This document shows, in pieces, positions 1 through 5,638 of a stretch of 12,196 nt of DNA. The stretch is taken from contig JAVBKF010000242.1 in NCBI GenBank assembly GCA_031554215.1, forward strand, positions 1-12,196, written 5' to 3'. How positions within the stretch are numbered: the first letter of the stretch is position 1; each line of letters begins with the position of its first letter. The DNA comes from JAVBKE01 sp031554215. GTDB taxonomy: Bacteria > Bacillota > Bacilli > JARBTR01. The notes under the pieces are model-generated. The model saw nothing but the letters and a program-made list of their open reading frames with translations, had not been told where the DNA came from and ran no database searches. A program made the position numbers and the translations under genes.

Positions 1-7
1 CTTTCAT
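1..7 (-). CDS. Start of a further leftward prophage gene (only the first codons)
   Basis: An ATG at 7-5 overlaps the TGA stop of the preceding gene as ATGA, a common phage coupling arrangement. An AGGAG ribosome site on the minus strand lies about nine bases upstream, inside the end of the preceding gene. Only the first two codons (Met-Lys) are in the window, so nothing can be said of function. Confidence 0.45.
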
Positions 8-333
8 TGTTGCTCTCTCCTGCAGTATTTTGTGATGAGAACGTAAACTGACCATGTGTCGTTATCCTCACACTCGTTCTTTCTGCAATCTATTGAAATT
101 GAATGCTTTCCTAAGCTCAATGTCTCGCTTGTGTTTAAGCCGTAAATTCGATCTTGGTATGCTTTTGCCTCTACCTCAGTTGTGAATATACCCACTATAA
201 CTTTTGCGAACGCCAGGCTCATAAGATCACTCATTGCATCTCTTAAACTTTCGTTTTCTTCTTTCAGCTCTTCGACTTGTGATCTTAGTCGCTTTTCAAT
301 TAATGATGTTGTTTCGTTTGTAGGATTTTTCAT
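4..333 (-). CDS. Hypothetical prophage protein with N-terminal coiled coil
   Basis: This is a 109-residue protein that I do not recognise. Residues about 10-40 are rich in Glu, Lys, Arg and spaced Leu (EELKEENESLRDAMSDLM) and should form a coiled coil. The remainder looks like a small mixed fold with a Thr/Glu-rich centre and a Cys near the C-terminus. No signal peptide or membrane segment is seen. The start is supported by AAAGGG about seven bases upstream on the minus strand. It lies 19 bases after the DUF771 gene and shares its promoter, so it belongs to the early operon repressed by the CI-like protein. Its stop overlaps the start of the next gene. A role in phage replication or regulation is only a guess. 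Confidence 0.7.
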   Translation of the reverse strand: MKNPTNETTSLIEKRLRSQVEELKEENESLRDAMSDLMSLAFAKVIVGIFTTEVEAKAYQDRIYGLNTSETLSLGKHSISIDCRKNECEDNDTWSVYVLITKYCRREQQ

Positions 334-352
334 TTGTTTACCCTTTCTTTCG

Positions 353-694
353 CTATCGATGTTTCTTTGTGAAAATACTTGGGAAATAGGTATCTAAGAA
401 ATTCGCCATTGCTTTAGCTTGAAATGTCCATTTTTCTCCTGTACCTGGAGTTGGATAAAACACGCATCCACCTTGTTCAGACTCGATATCTAATAAGTTC
501 TTATAAAATGGAACTAGTAAGATATTTTCTTTTAACCATGTCGCTTGTCTTCCTGTACGTTCTTCTAAATCTTTCATCGACCACCATCTACCCAATAATC
601 CTTGCTTCTCTAACTCTTCATATTTCATCTTTTTAATCAAAATTAGATCATCTGGAATCGGAACTAATAAATTCATTTCTAGCTGTTGTTCCAT
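353..694 (-). CDS. DUF771-family prophage protein, first gene of the early operon
   Basis: This 113-residue protein has the layout of the DUF771 family found in Firmicute phages: a variable N-terminus, the segment GRWWSMKDLEERTGRQATWL (about residues 35-54), and an aromatic C-terminal part ending near FLDTYFPSIF. The middle segment reads like a helix-turn-helix, so DNA binding is plausible. Function in the family is not established. The start has a GGGAGG site five bases upstream on the minus strand. It is the first gene after the strong leftward promoter at 779-807 and sits where a Cro gene would be expected. Operator O1 falls in its short 5' untranslated region, so the CI-like repressor should silence it in the lysogen. 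Confidence 0.8.
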   Translation of the reverse strand: MEQQLEMNLLVPIPDDLILIKKMKYEELEKQGLLGRWWSMKDLEERTGRQATWLKENILLVPFYKNLLDIESEQGGCVFYPTPGTGEKWTFQAKAMANFLDTYFPSIFTKKHR

Positions 695-708
695 AATACC
701 CTCCCTTT

Positions 709-724
709 GTTCCTAAAAAGGAAC
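709..724. promoter_or_regulatory. Repressor operator O1
   Basis: The palindrome GTTCCT-AAAA-AGGAAC has perfect 6-bp arms. It lies in the untranslated leader of the leftward operon, just upstream of the DUF771 ribosome site. It shares the core TTCCT-N4-AGGAA with O2 and O3. Binding by the repressor is inferred. Confidence 0.75.
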
Positions 725-757
725 TTAATAGTTAAAAAAATTACCCCACAAGATTAA

Positions 758-771
758 TTCCTTTTAAGGAA
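758..771. promoter_or_regulatory. Repressor operator O2
   Basis: The sequence TTCCTTTTAAGGAA is a perfect 6-bp-arm palindrome with the same TTCCT-N4-AGGAA core. It covers the expected transcription start region of the leftward promoter (-10 at 779-784), so occupancy would block that promoter. Confidence 0.8.
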
Positions 772-778
772 CAACGTA

Positions 779-807
779 ATTGTATCAACTATACAAAGTC
801 TTGTCAA
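779..807 (-). promoter_or_regulatory. Leftward early promoter of the prophage
   Basis: On the minus strand there is a perfect -35 TTGACA (802-807), a 17-base spacer and -10 TACAAT (779-784). It is flanked by O2 on the start-site side and O3 just upstream of the -35 box, the classic geometry of a repressed lytic promoter. Transcription would begin near 772 and lead into the DUF771 gene. Confidence 0.85.
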
Positions 808-815
808 TAAAAATT

Positions 816-829
816 TTCCTTTACAGGAA
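816..829. promoter_or_regulatory. Repressor operator O3
   Basis: The sequence TTCCT-TTAC-AGGAA (5-bp arms) lies immediately upstream of the leftward -35 box and between the two divergent promoters. It has the same core and spacing as O1 and O2. Confidence 0.75.
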
Positions 830-844
830 TATTTGTTTGATTCG

Positions 845-878
845 TTGCAAACAAGGAACAAAAACTATATCATATAAT
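845..878 (+). promoter_or_regulatory. Repressor promoter with degenerate operator O4
   Basis: A -35-like TTGCAA (845-850) and TATCAT (868-873) are 17 bases apart. A better -10, TATAAT (873-878), lies five bases further but lacks a good -35. The half site AGGAAC (854-859) with a poorly matching left arm at 844-849 forms a degenerate fourth operator overlapping the -35. This suggests weak autoregulation of the repressor gene. Which -10 is used cannot be decided by reading. Confidence 0.55.
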
Positions 879-913
879 TAAAGAACATTCTTTACGAAAG
901 GGTTGAAATACAC

Positions 914-1744
914 ATGATCACAAGTTATTTAGGAAAACATTTAAAAATGATGAGAAGATCAAAAAATATGTCCATAGAGAAACTCGCTGAGGAATTAAAC
1001 ACTAAATATCATTTAAAGATCAGCAAAAGCATGATTTCACGATGGGAAAACAATTTAACCGACCCAAAATCAATTTATATACATGCATTATGCGATTTCT
1101 TTGAGATCAGCACCGATCAATTAATACAAACAATCGAAATCCCTTCAAGCCATGTTAAAATAACAAGTATCCAAGTTACTAGTACAGAGGAAGATAGCAA
1201 TGAGAAATATAGTTCAAATTACAACTCTTCAGAAATAAATATTATTCAAAAATACCGAAATTTATCAGAAAAAGGAAAAGAAAAAGTCACTGACTATGTC
1301 GATATGATTTACGCAACAGAGTCCACACACTTAGATCACAACAAAGGTGCTGAATTCCCTTTCTCTTCTATAGAAGAATCCACACCACATTTGATTATAA
1401 ATGGTCGAGAGTCGGCTGCTGGATACGGTTTAATTGCAGAGGATGCTGCTGCGTACTTATCAGAGGCAACCAACGATATTCCTCCTAAAGCTAACGAAAG
1501 GCTTTTAATAAAAGGTGATAGTATGGAACCACTTTTATCTAACGGACAATCAATTTGTATTCGCCACCAGCCATCAATTGAAAATGGGGAAATTGCGATA
1601 GTAAGCATCCACGACGAACTAGTGACGTGCAAAAAAGTTTATACAGAAAATTCAAGAATCATTTTAAGATCAATAAACAAAAAATATTCTGATATGATAT
1701 TTAACCATGATGAAGTTCGAATCATCGGTAAGGTATTGATTTAA
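914..1744 (+). CDS. CI/LexA-like phage repressor: XRE HTH plus S24 peptidase
   Basis: This 276-residue protein maintains lysogeny by binding the operators at 709-859 and inactivates itself after DNA damage. Residues about 5-72 form an XRE-type helix-turn-helix (LAEELN ... SKSMISRWENN). A polar linker follows to about 145. Residues about 164-276 are the LexA/UmuD-type S24 domain, with the expected Ala169-Gly170 cleavage site in SAAGYG, nucleophile Ser203 in GDSMEP and general-base Lys240 in VTCKK. RecA-stimulated self-cleavage is therefore predicted from the family. The start is preceded by GAAAGGG 11 bases upstream. The integrase follows after 34 bases, probably on the same transcript. All key residues are present and the gene looks intact. 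Confidence 0.93.
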   Translation: MITSYLGKHLKMMRRSKNMSIEKLAEELNTKYHLKISKSMISRWENNLTDPKSIYIHALCDFFEISTDQLIQTIEIPSSHVKITSIQVTSTEEDSNEKYSSNYNSSEINIIQKYRNLSEKGKEKVTDYVDMIYATESTHLDHNKGAEFPFSSIEESTPHLIINGRESAAGYGLIAEDAAAYLSEATNDIPPKANERLLIKGDSMEPLLSNGQSICIRHQPSIENGEIAIVSIHDELVTCKKVYTENSRIILRSINKKYSDMIFNHDEVRIIGKVLI

Positions 1745-1778
1745 ATTTATCATTACAGAATTCTGAAAGGGTGGTCAC

Positions 1779-2909
1779 ATGGCTAGTTTTAAAAAACTAT
1801 CAACCGGATGGCAATTTCGTGTCTCTTTCAACGACTCATCAGGTAAAAGACACACAAAGAGTCAAAATGGATTTGCCACAAAAAAAGAAGCACAGATTTC
1901 CGCTCACCAGCTAGAACAACAACTTAGCAAAGGAAACTCTATCACAGCTGGTGAAGCTATATTTATTGATTATTTCCAAACCTGGTACAACGTTTTCCGA
2001 AAAGGCAAGCACAGTTGGCGAAACGATAGAGATATAGAAATGAGCATCAAAGTTGCTTCAACCTTTTTCAAACAAATTAAGATCAAGCAAATTGATCGAT
2101 TAATGTATCAGAACTTCATTAATGCATACGCAGAAAATCATGCAACTGCAACTGTGCAAAAAATCCATACTTACGTCAAAGCATGTTTAAGAGATGCCTT
2201 AGCTGACGGAGTAATCCATAAAGATCCAACGTATCGAGTTAAAGTGATCGGAAATAAAATGAAGAAAGATGAAAATATCAAATTTTTAAACGAACTTGAA
2301 GCACAAAAGTTGGTCACTGAAGCCAGAAAGAATCTTACACCTAGTCGAATCTCAAGATATATGATCCTTTTCGGCATCGCCACTGGTTGCAGATTTTCAG
2401 AAGTATTAGGATTGACTTGGGACTGCGTTGATTTCAAGAATTCCAAAATCACAATTGATAAATCGTGGGACTACCAAAAAAATCATGATTTCAGCCCTAC
2501 GAAAAACGCTGGCTCTGTTAGAACTATCTCAGTAGATAAAAATACACTCTCCCTATTACAAGAACTTAAACATCATCAAACAAAAACTCAATTAAAAACT
2601 GGATTAAGAAATTTGAAAAATTTAGTTTTTATAGATAAAAATATCTCTCTCAATTCTAATAATGCAGTTAATAAATCGTTGCATAAAATTTGCGCAAAGT
2701 TAAACATTAAGATAATTTCTTTCCATGCACTTAGACACACTCATGCCTCGTTGCTTTTATACAGAAACATCAATATTAAATTCATCAGTAGGCGATTAGG
2801 CCACACTGAAATAATTACAACACTTCAAACGTATAGCCATATTCTCGATGAATTAGAGCAACGTGAATCTTCAAATGTTGACGAACTGTTTAATCAGTTC
2901 TACCTATAA
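1779..2909 (+). CDS. Tyrosine-family phage integrase
   Basis: This 376-residue site-specific recombinase integrates and excises the prophage. Residues 1-50 resemble the AP2-like arm-binding domain (GWQFRVSF ... KKEAQ). About 58-160 is the SAM-like core-binding domain. About 170-370 is the catalytic domain. The catalytic set is complete: Arg205 (TGCRFSEVLGL), Lys242 (SPTKNAGSVR), His316 and Arg319 (FHALRHTHAS), His342 (LGHTEI) and the nucleophile Tyr352 (TYSHI). The start has GAAAGGGTGG seven bases upstream. It lies directly after the repressor gene and is the last prophage gene before host sequence, so the attachment site should lie just beyond it. No excisionase gene is visible between repressor and integrase. 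Confidence 0.95.
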   Translation: MASFKKLSTGWQFRVSFNDSSGKRHTKSQNGFATKKEAQISAHQLEQQLSKGNSITAGEAIFIDYFQTWYNVFRKGKHSWRNDRDIEMSIKVASTFFKQIKIKQIDRLMYQNFINAYAENHATATVQKIHTYVKACLRDALADGVIHKDPTYRVKVIGNKMKKDENIKFLNELEAQKLVTEARKNLTPSRISRYMILFGIATGCRFSEVLGLTWDCVDFKNSKITIDKSWDYQKNHDFSPTKNAGSVRTISVDKNTLSLLQELKHHQTKTQLKTGLRNLKNLVFIDKNISLNSNNAVNKSLHKICAKLNIKIISFHALRHTHASLLLYRNINIKFISRRLGHTEIITTLQTYSHILDELEQRESSNVDELFNQFYL

Positions 2910-3030
2910 TTTTCTCTAAAACCGTACATCAACGGTACACTCGTTCTACAAATATCTTTTATAACTATGGATATCATGGGAATACAGTAGTAGGGTTTTA
3001 CCCCCCTGCTCTCCGTAACTATGCACAAAG

Positions 3031-3080
3031 AAAAACGACTAAATCCGCTATCACCACCGGATTTAGTCGTTTTCTTGTTT
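3031..3080. terminator. Bidirectional terminator between integrase and MOSC gene
   Basis: A perfect 16-bp stem (3032-3047 with 3058-3073) has a 10-base loop. It is followed by a T-rich tract on the plus strand (TTTTCTTGTTTTTT), and by TTTTTCTTT on the minus strand. It can end both the rightward integrase transcript and the leftward MOSC transcript. Confidence 0.9.
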
Positions 3081-3143
3081 TTTACCATTGAAATCGTTTT
3101 GCATAGCCCAATTACAAACGGCCCCTTCAATCCCGAATAAGCT

Positions 3144-3818
3144 TCAATGACCAAAGTACCTCGCTTCATGATTTTCAAACTCACTTGCCAGTTGCTTTTT
3201 AAATACGCGTTTAATGTTAGGTGATAATGCACCGAGTTGAAGTGCTTCTTCCATAGCATCGAGATTTTGTTTGTCATGGACCAACAAACGGTTAATGAAA
3301 TCTACCGTAAATCTCTCCGCACCCTTTTCGAGCAATTCGATTTCTCCACTAGGAACAACAACACCTTCTTGCAAGACACGCACGTAAATACCGGTCTTCC
3401 CTGTCTGTTCAATCCAGATAGGCATCTCTTTTTCCCCATATATATACCCAAATTTATAACAAGGACGACGTGGCTGTGATACTTGAACAATCGCTTCTCC
3501 AATTCGGTAGATGTCACCAATCGACACAGTTTCTTCCGTAAGCCCAACAGTTGTAAAAGTCTCACCAAACGATCCGTAAGGTAGTTTTCTGCTAAGACGC
3601 TCTTCCCAGTAACGATAATGCTCGAATGAATATAATAATGCAGCTTTCTCTAAACCGCCATGATGCTTTGTATCTGCTTGCACATCCCCTTCTAGAGAAA
3701 GTTTACTAAGAAACCGCGATACGCTAGATGTCGTTTTCACAAGTGCAGAAGAAAATGCCATCCGATCAAACACATAGTCTTTCGGTATACCTGTATTAAT
3801 GGAAATACATTGATGCAT
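3144..3818 (-). CDS. MOSC-domain protein, YiiM/YflK-like
   Basis: This 224-residue protein belongs to the MOSC family, named for the C-terminal domain of molybdenum cofactor sulfurases. Stand-alone members such as YiiM are molybdenum enzymes acting on N-hydroxylated substrates. Visible family features are GDVQADTKHHGGLEKA (about 44-59), GSFGETFTTVGL (82-93), the segment GDIYRIGEAIVQVSQPRRPC with the conserved Cys120, and a helical C-terminal tail typical of the YiiM-like branch. The length fits the family. The start has AGGAGTG on the minus strand with five spacer bases. It is monocistronic, divergent from fnr, and has an extended -10 promoter and a folded leader at 3835-3923. Its exact substrate cannot be read. 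Location is cytoplasmic. Confidence 0.87.
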   Translation of the reverse strand: MHQCISINTGIPKDYVFDRMAFSSALVKTTSSVSRFLSKLSLEGDVQADTKHHGGLEKAALLYSFEHYRYWEERLSRKLPYGSFGETFTTVGLTEETVSIGDIYRIGEAIVQVSQPRRPCYKFGYIYGEKEMPIWIEQTGKTGIYVRVLQEGVVVPSGEIELLEKGAERFTVDFINRLLVHDKQNLDAMEEALQLGALSPNIKRVFKKQLASEFENHEARYFGH

Positions 3819-3834
3819 ATGCTCACTCCTGAGT

Positions 3835-3923
3835 TAAAATGGCGGGCACTAACCTATAGGTTCTAGGCCTCGAACCTTCTCCAGTAATTCCAGTTGTCAA
3901 CGAACTTAAACGACGCCATTTTA
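3835..3923 (-). ncRNA. Unassigned structured 5' leader RNA of the MOSC gene (candidate cis-regulator)
   Basis: A perfect 10-bp closing helix (3914-3923 with 3835-3844) encloses about 69 bases. It ends four bases before the MOSC ribosome site (3824-3830). Inside are a 6-bp hairpin (3858-3863 with 3872-3877, 8-base loop) and a competing perfect palindrome AACCTATAGGTT (3851-3862); the two cannot form together. The predicted transcription start falls at the very beginning of the closing helix. I compared it mentally with S-box, TPP, purine, preQ1, Moco and guanidine motifs and found no convincing match. A regulatory role is inferred. Confidence 0.5.
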
Positions 3924-3929
3924 GCTACT

Positions 3930-3938
3930 AGTATAGCA
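3930..3938 (-). promoter_or_regulatory. Extended -10 promoter of the MOSC gene
   Basis: On the minus strand TGC-TATACT is an extended -10 element. The -35 position (TCCGCA) is poor, as is usual for extended -10 promoters. The start would be near 3923, exactly at the first base of the leader's closing helix. Confidence 0.6.
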
Positions 3939-4056
3939 TTTACACAAACTTCTGCGGAAAGATTCAGCATGTCACATTTATCTTCACTATAAAAAATAAA
4001 GGTTTCCCCTATTGAATTTTACGGATATTCCCTGATGCACGGTGAGGACAAATCAT

Positions 4057-4064
4057 GCTACAAT
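4057..4064 (+). promoter_or_regulatory. Probable fnr promoter -10
   Basis: The sequence TGC-TACAAT (extended -10; hexamer 4059-4064) lies about 65 bases upstream of the fnr start. The -35 position is weak (TGCACG). No clear TGTGA-N6-TCACT Fnr box was found near it. Confidence 0.5.
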
Positions 4065-4128
4065 AATGACGGTTTACACATTCATTAAATAGATTGAAAA
4101 ATACGACTCTTTAAGTGAGGTGTTAGAA

Positions 4129-4827
4129 TTGGTTCAACCGATAGAAGAAGCGCCTATTGATGAAATGGGAATCCTTGCATTTACTTGCAACACATTGGAA
4201 CTGGAGAAAAATCAGTTTTTATTTTATGAGGGGGAGCCTGGATCGACTTTATTTTTTGTTTTATCCGGGAAAATACTGATTAGCAAAAGCAATCATATGG
4301 GACGAGAATTTTCTTTGAAAATTTGTAAAAAGAATGATTTATGCGGTGAACTAATTCTGTTCACTGAAAATCCAGCCTACTTTTTCAATGCAAAAGCGAT
4401 GGAGAAAACTAAAATTGCCGTAATCTCTAAAGATGCTTTTGAACAGGCTGTGCGGAGTAATCATGACCAGGCGATCAAATATGCGGTCTGGCTAACTGGC
4501 AACACGCAGCGTTATGCCACACGATTGTGTGGTGTGATTGCTCATGGGAAAAAGGGAAATCTCTATTCGACGCTGATTGAAATGGCCAAACATTTTGGTA
4601 TCCGCAACGATGATGGGAGCATCACAATTGACCATAAAATTACCAACCAAGAGCTAGCCGCTTTCTGTTCAGCGACAAGAGAAACAGCTAATATTATTCT
4701 CAACGAACTAAAAAAAGAACAAATTATTAAAATTGATCGGGGTATAATTACCATTATCGCGATTGACAAACTGAAAACACAACTTGGCTGCGCGCATTGT
4801 GTTGCCACTTGTTGTATTAGTAGTTGA
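4129..4827 (+). CDS. fnr: Fnr-type oxygen-sensing regulator (Crp/Fnr family)
   Basis: This cytoplasmic regulator of anaerobic genes has a cyclic-nucleotide-like beta-roll (about residues 20-115), a long dimer helix, and a Crp-type winged helix with recognition segment CSATRETANIILNELKK (about 183-199). It closely resembles Bacillus Fnr (GELILFTENP, HGKKGNLYSTL). The C-terminal CAHCVATCC gives the Bacillus Fnr cysteine spacing C-X2-C-X4-C that holds a [4Fe-4S] cluster. Residues are numbered here from a GTG at 4120: Cys224, Cys227, Cys231, Cys232. I chose TTG at 4129 because GAGGTG (4117-4122) lies six bases before it, whereas the GTG at 4120 is itself part of that site. The fourth ligand of B. 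subtilis Fnr, Asp141, appears replaced by Gly with an adjacent Cys137. The gene stands alone, divergent from the MOSC gene. Confidence 0.88.
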   Translation: MVQPIEEAPIDEMGILAFTCNTLELEKNQFLFYEGEPGSTLFFVLSGKILISKSNHMGREFSLKICKKNDLCGELILFTENPAYFFNAKAMEKTKIAVISKDAFEQAVRSNHDQAIKYAVWLTGNTQRYATRLCGVIAHGKKGNLYSTLIEMAKHFGIRNDDGSITIDHKITNQELAAFCSATRETANIILNELKKEQIIKIDRGIITIIAIDKLKTQLGCAHCVATCCISS

Positions 4828-4840
4828 GTATCCATTCACC

Positions 4841-4873
4841 TTGCTGTCCGTCTCCCGAAAAGGAGACAGCAAA
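4841..4873 (+). terminator. Hairpin after fnr, weak terminator candidate
   Basis: The sequence TTGCTGT pairs with ACAGCAA, and CTCC with GGAG, around a CGAAAA loop with a 4-base bulge. It lies 14 bases after the stop. There is no T-run on either strand, so intrinsic termination is doubtful. Confidence 0.4.
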
Positions 4874-5126
4874 GTGCAGTCCTCGTCTCTGTGAAAACGC
4901 ACAAGTAACCTATGGAAGCACTAAATAGCATGTTGGTTAATGAGCTAGCAACTGAAGGAGTGGCTGTCTGAACGACTCAGACAAAGTCACGCCAGCTCAG
5001 CCTTAAAGCTAGCCAATTCCGAAAGAAAACGCCAACGTTCAAATGAGCCTACTAACCATACAGTTCCTGTTTATCAAGCTTAAACAACATCCTGAAAATA
5101 TTCTTTATTTTTTTCTGCAAAAAGGG
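4874..5126. other. Non-coding stretch between fnr and tRNA-Glu
   Basis: No credible gene is seen. A short inverted repeat GTCTGA/TCAGAC (4966-4971 with 4977-4982) and two AGCTAGC copies (4943-4949, 5007-5013) are present, with no assigned role. The stretch 5043-5126 is open but shows no protein-like composition. Confidence 0.4.
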
Positions 5127-5155
5127 TTTACAAACCTTCAGAGAGAGTGTACAAT
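5127..5155 (+). promoter_or_regulatory. Promoter of tRNA-Glu
   Basis: The -35 TTTACA (5127-5132), 17 bases and -10 TACAAT (5150-5155) make a strong sigma-A promoter. The start would be near 5161, about 43 bases before the mature tRNA. Confidence 0.8.
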
Positions 5156-5182
5156 AAAAAAGTTGTTTCAGAAAAACGACAA

Positions 5183-5198
5183 AGTTTCCTTGGAAACT
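5183..5198 (+). repeat. Small hairpin in the tRNA-Glu leader
   Basis: AGTTTCC and GGAAACT form a near-perfect stem with a two-base centre, five bases upstream of the mature tRNA 5' end. It probably folds in the precursor next to the RNase P site. Role unknown. Confidence 0.5.
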
Positions 5199-5203
5199 AG
5201 CAC

Positions 5204-5275
5204 GGCCCCTTGGTCAAGCGGTTAAGACACCGCCCTTTCACGGCGGTAACACGGGTTCGAATCCCGTAGGGGTCA
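5204..5275 (+). tRNA. tRNA-Glu (anticodon TTC)
   Basis: A 72-base cloverleaf is seen: acceptor GGCCCCT with AGGGGTC (one G-U pair), D arm with GGTCAAGCGGTTAAG, anticodon stem CCGCC/GGCGG around CTTTCAC with TTC at 5237-5239, and T arm CGGGTTCGAATCCCG. Discriminator A is at 5275. CCA is not encoded. The gene has its own promoter and a strong terminator, so it is a single-gene unit, convergent with tRNA-Arg. Confidence 0.97.
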
Positions 5276-5314
5276 TTTGCTTCTCATTTTTTGGATTATT
5301 AAACCCGTTAATTA

Positions 5315-5354
5315 ACGACCAAACTCTTGTTAGGAAGAGTTTGGTCGTTTTTTT
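5315..5354 (+). terminator. Terminator of tRNA-Glu
   Basis: A perfect 14-bp stem (5315-5328 with 5335-5348) with a 6-base loop is followed by an unbroken T-run. It also lies downstream of the leftward tRNA-Arg, but on that strand the U-tract is poor. Confidence 0.93.
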
Positions 5355-5425
5355 ATACCCTATTCTTGAAGAACCAAAAAGACCTATATCCACACGGAAT
5401 ACAGGCCTAGCGGTGTTTCTGATAG

Positions 5426-5499
5426 CGTCCCAGACAGGAATCGAACCTGCGACGTTTCGCTTAGGAGGCGAACCCTCTATCCTACTGAGGTACTGGGAC
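5426..5499 (-). tRNA. tRNA-Arg (anticodon CCT)
   Basis: A 74-base cloverleaf is seen on the minus strand: acceptor GTCCCAG with CTGGGAC, anticodon stem TTCGC/GCGAA around CTCCTAA with CCT at 5465-5463, T arm with GGTTCGATTCC, and discriminator G. CCA is not encoded. It reads the AGG codon. A TATAGT -10-like box lies at 5526-5531 on the minus strand, but no good -35 was found. A 7-bp inverted repeat (5506-5512 with 5521-5527) sits between box and tRNA. Confidence 0.95.
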
Positions 5500-5638
5500 A
5501 TATTCGTGTGTATGAAGTACTACACACTATAGTCTTTCATCGTGCTTAAATGAGTGATCAGCATGGGGTCAGTTTCTTTTTCGGTTGAAAAACAAATGGT
5601 CATTCTCATTGCACTTAAGGCACGTATTATTCATATTA

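Larger units (their letters stand above)
1..3030. mobile_element. Right end of a prophage (partial; continues off the left edge)
   Basis: A typical lysogeny module is seen: leftward early genes, a divergent operator region, a CI/LexA-like repressor and a tyrosine integrase as the last rightward gene. The stretch is visibly more AT-rich than the host genes after 3030. The integrase stop at 2909 and the host-type terminator at 3032-3073 bracket the likely attachment zone. The exact boundary is inferred, because the other end and its att copy lie outside the window. It could also be a degraded prophage or an integrative element with a phage-type switch. Confidence 0.75.

Noticed and set aside
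2900..3277. Leftward open frame spanning the integrase end, terminator and MOSC 3' end
   Set aside because: It crosses a 16-bp terminator and overlaps the MOSC gene in another frame; it has no ribosome site.
3831..3925. Leader structure read on the plus strand, including a preQ1-like GGTTCTAG
   Set aside because: The remaining preQ1 core is absent, and the promoter and ribosome site place the RNA on the minus strand.
3961..4064. Fnr box in the fnr promoter region
   Set aside because: TCACT and GGTGA half sites occur, but no pair with the TGTGA-N6-TCACT arrangement was found.
5238..5532. Open frames on both strands across the tRNA genes
   Set aside because: They are translations of tRNA-Glu, its terminator and tRNA-Arg.
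5541..5624. Inverted repeat CGTGCTTAA / TTAAGGCACG after aroA as terminator
   Set aside because: The arms are about 60 bases apart with a bulge, and no T-run follows on the minus strand.
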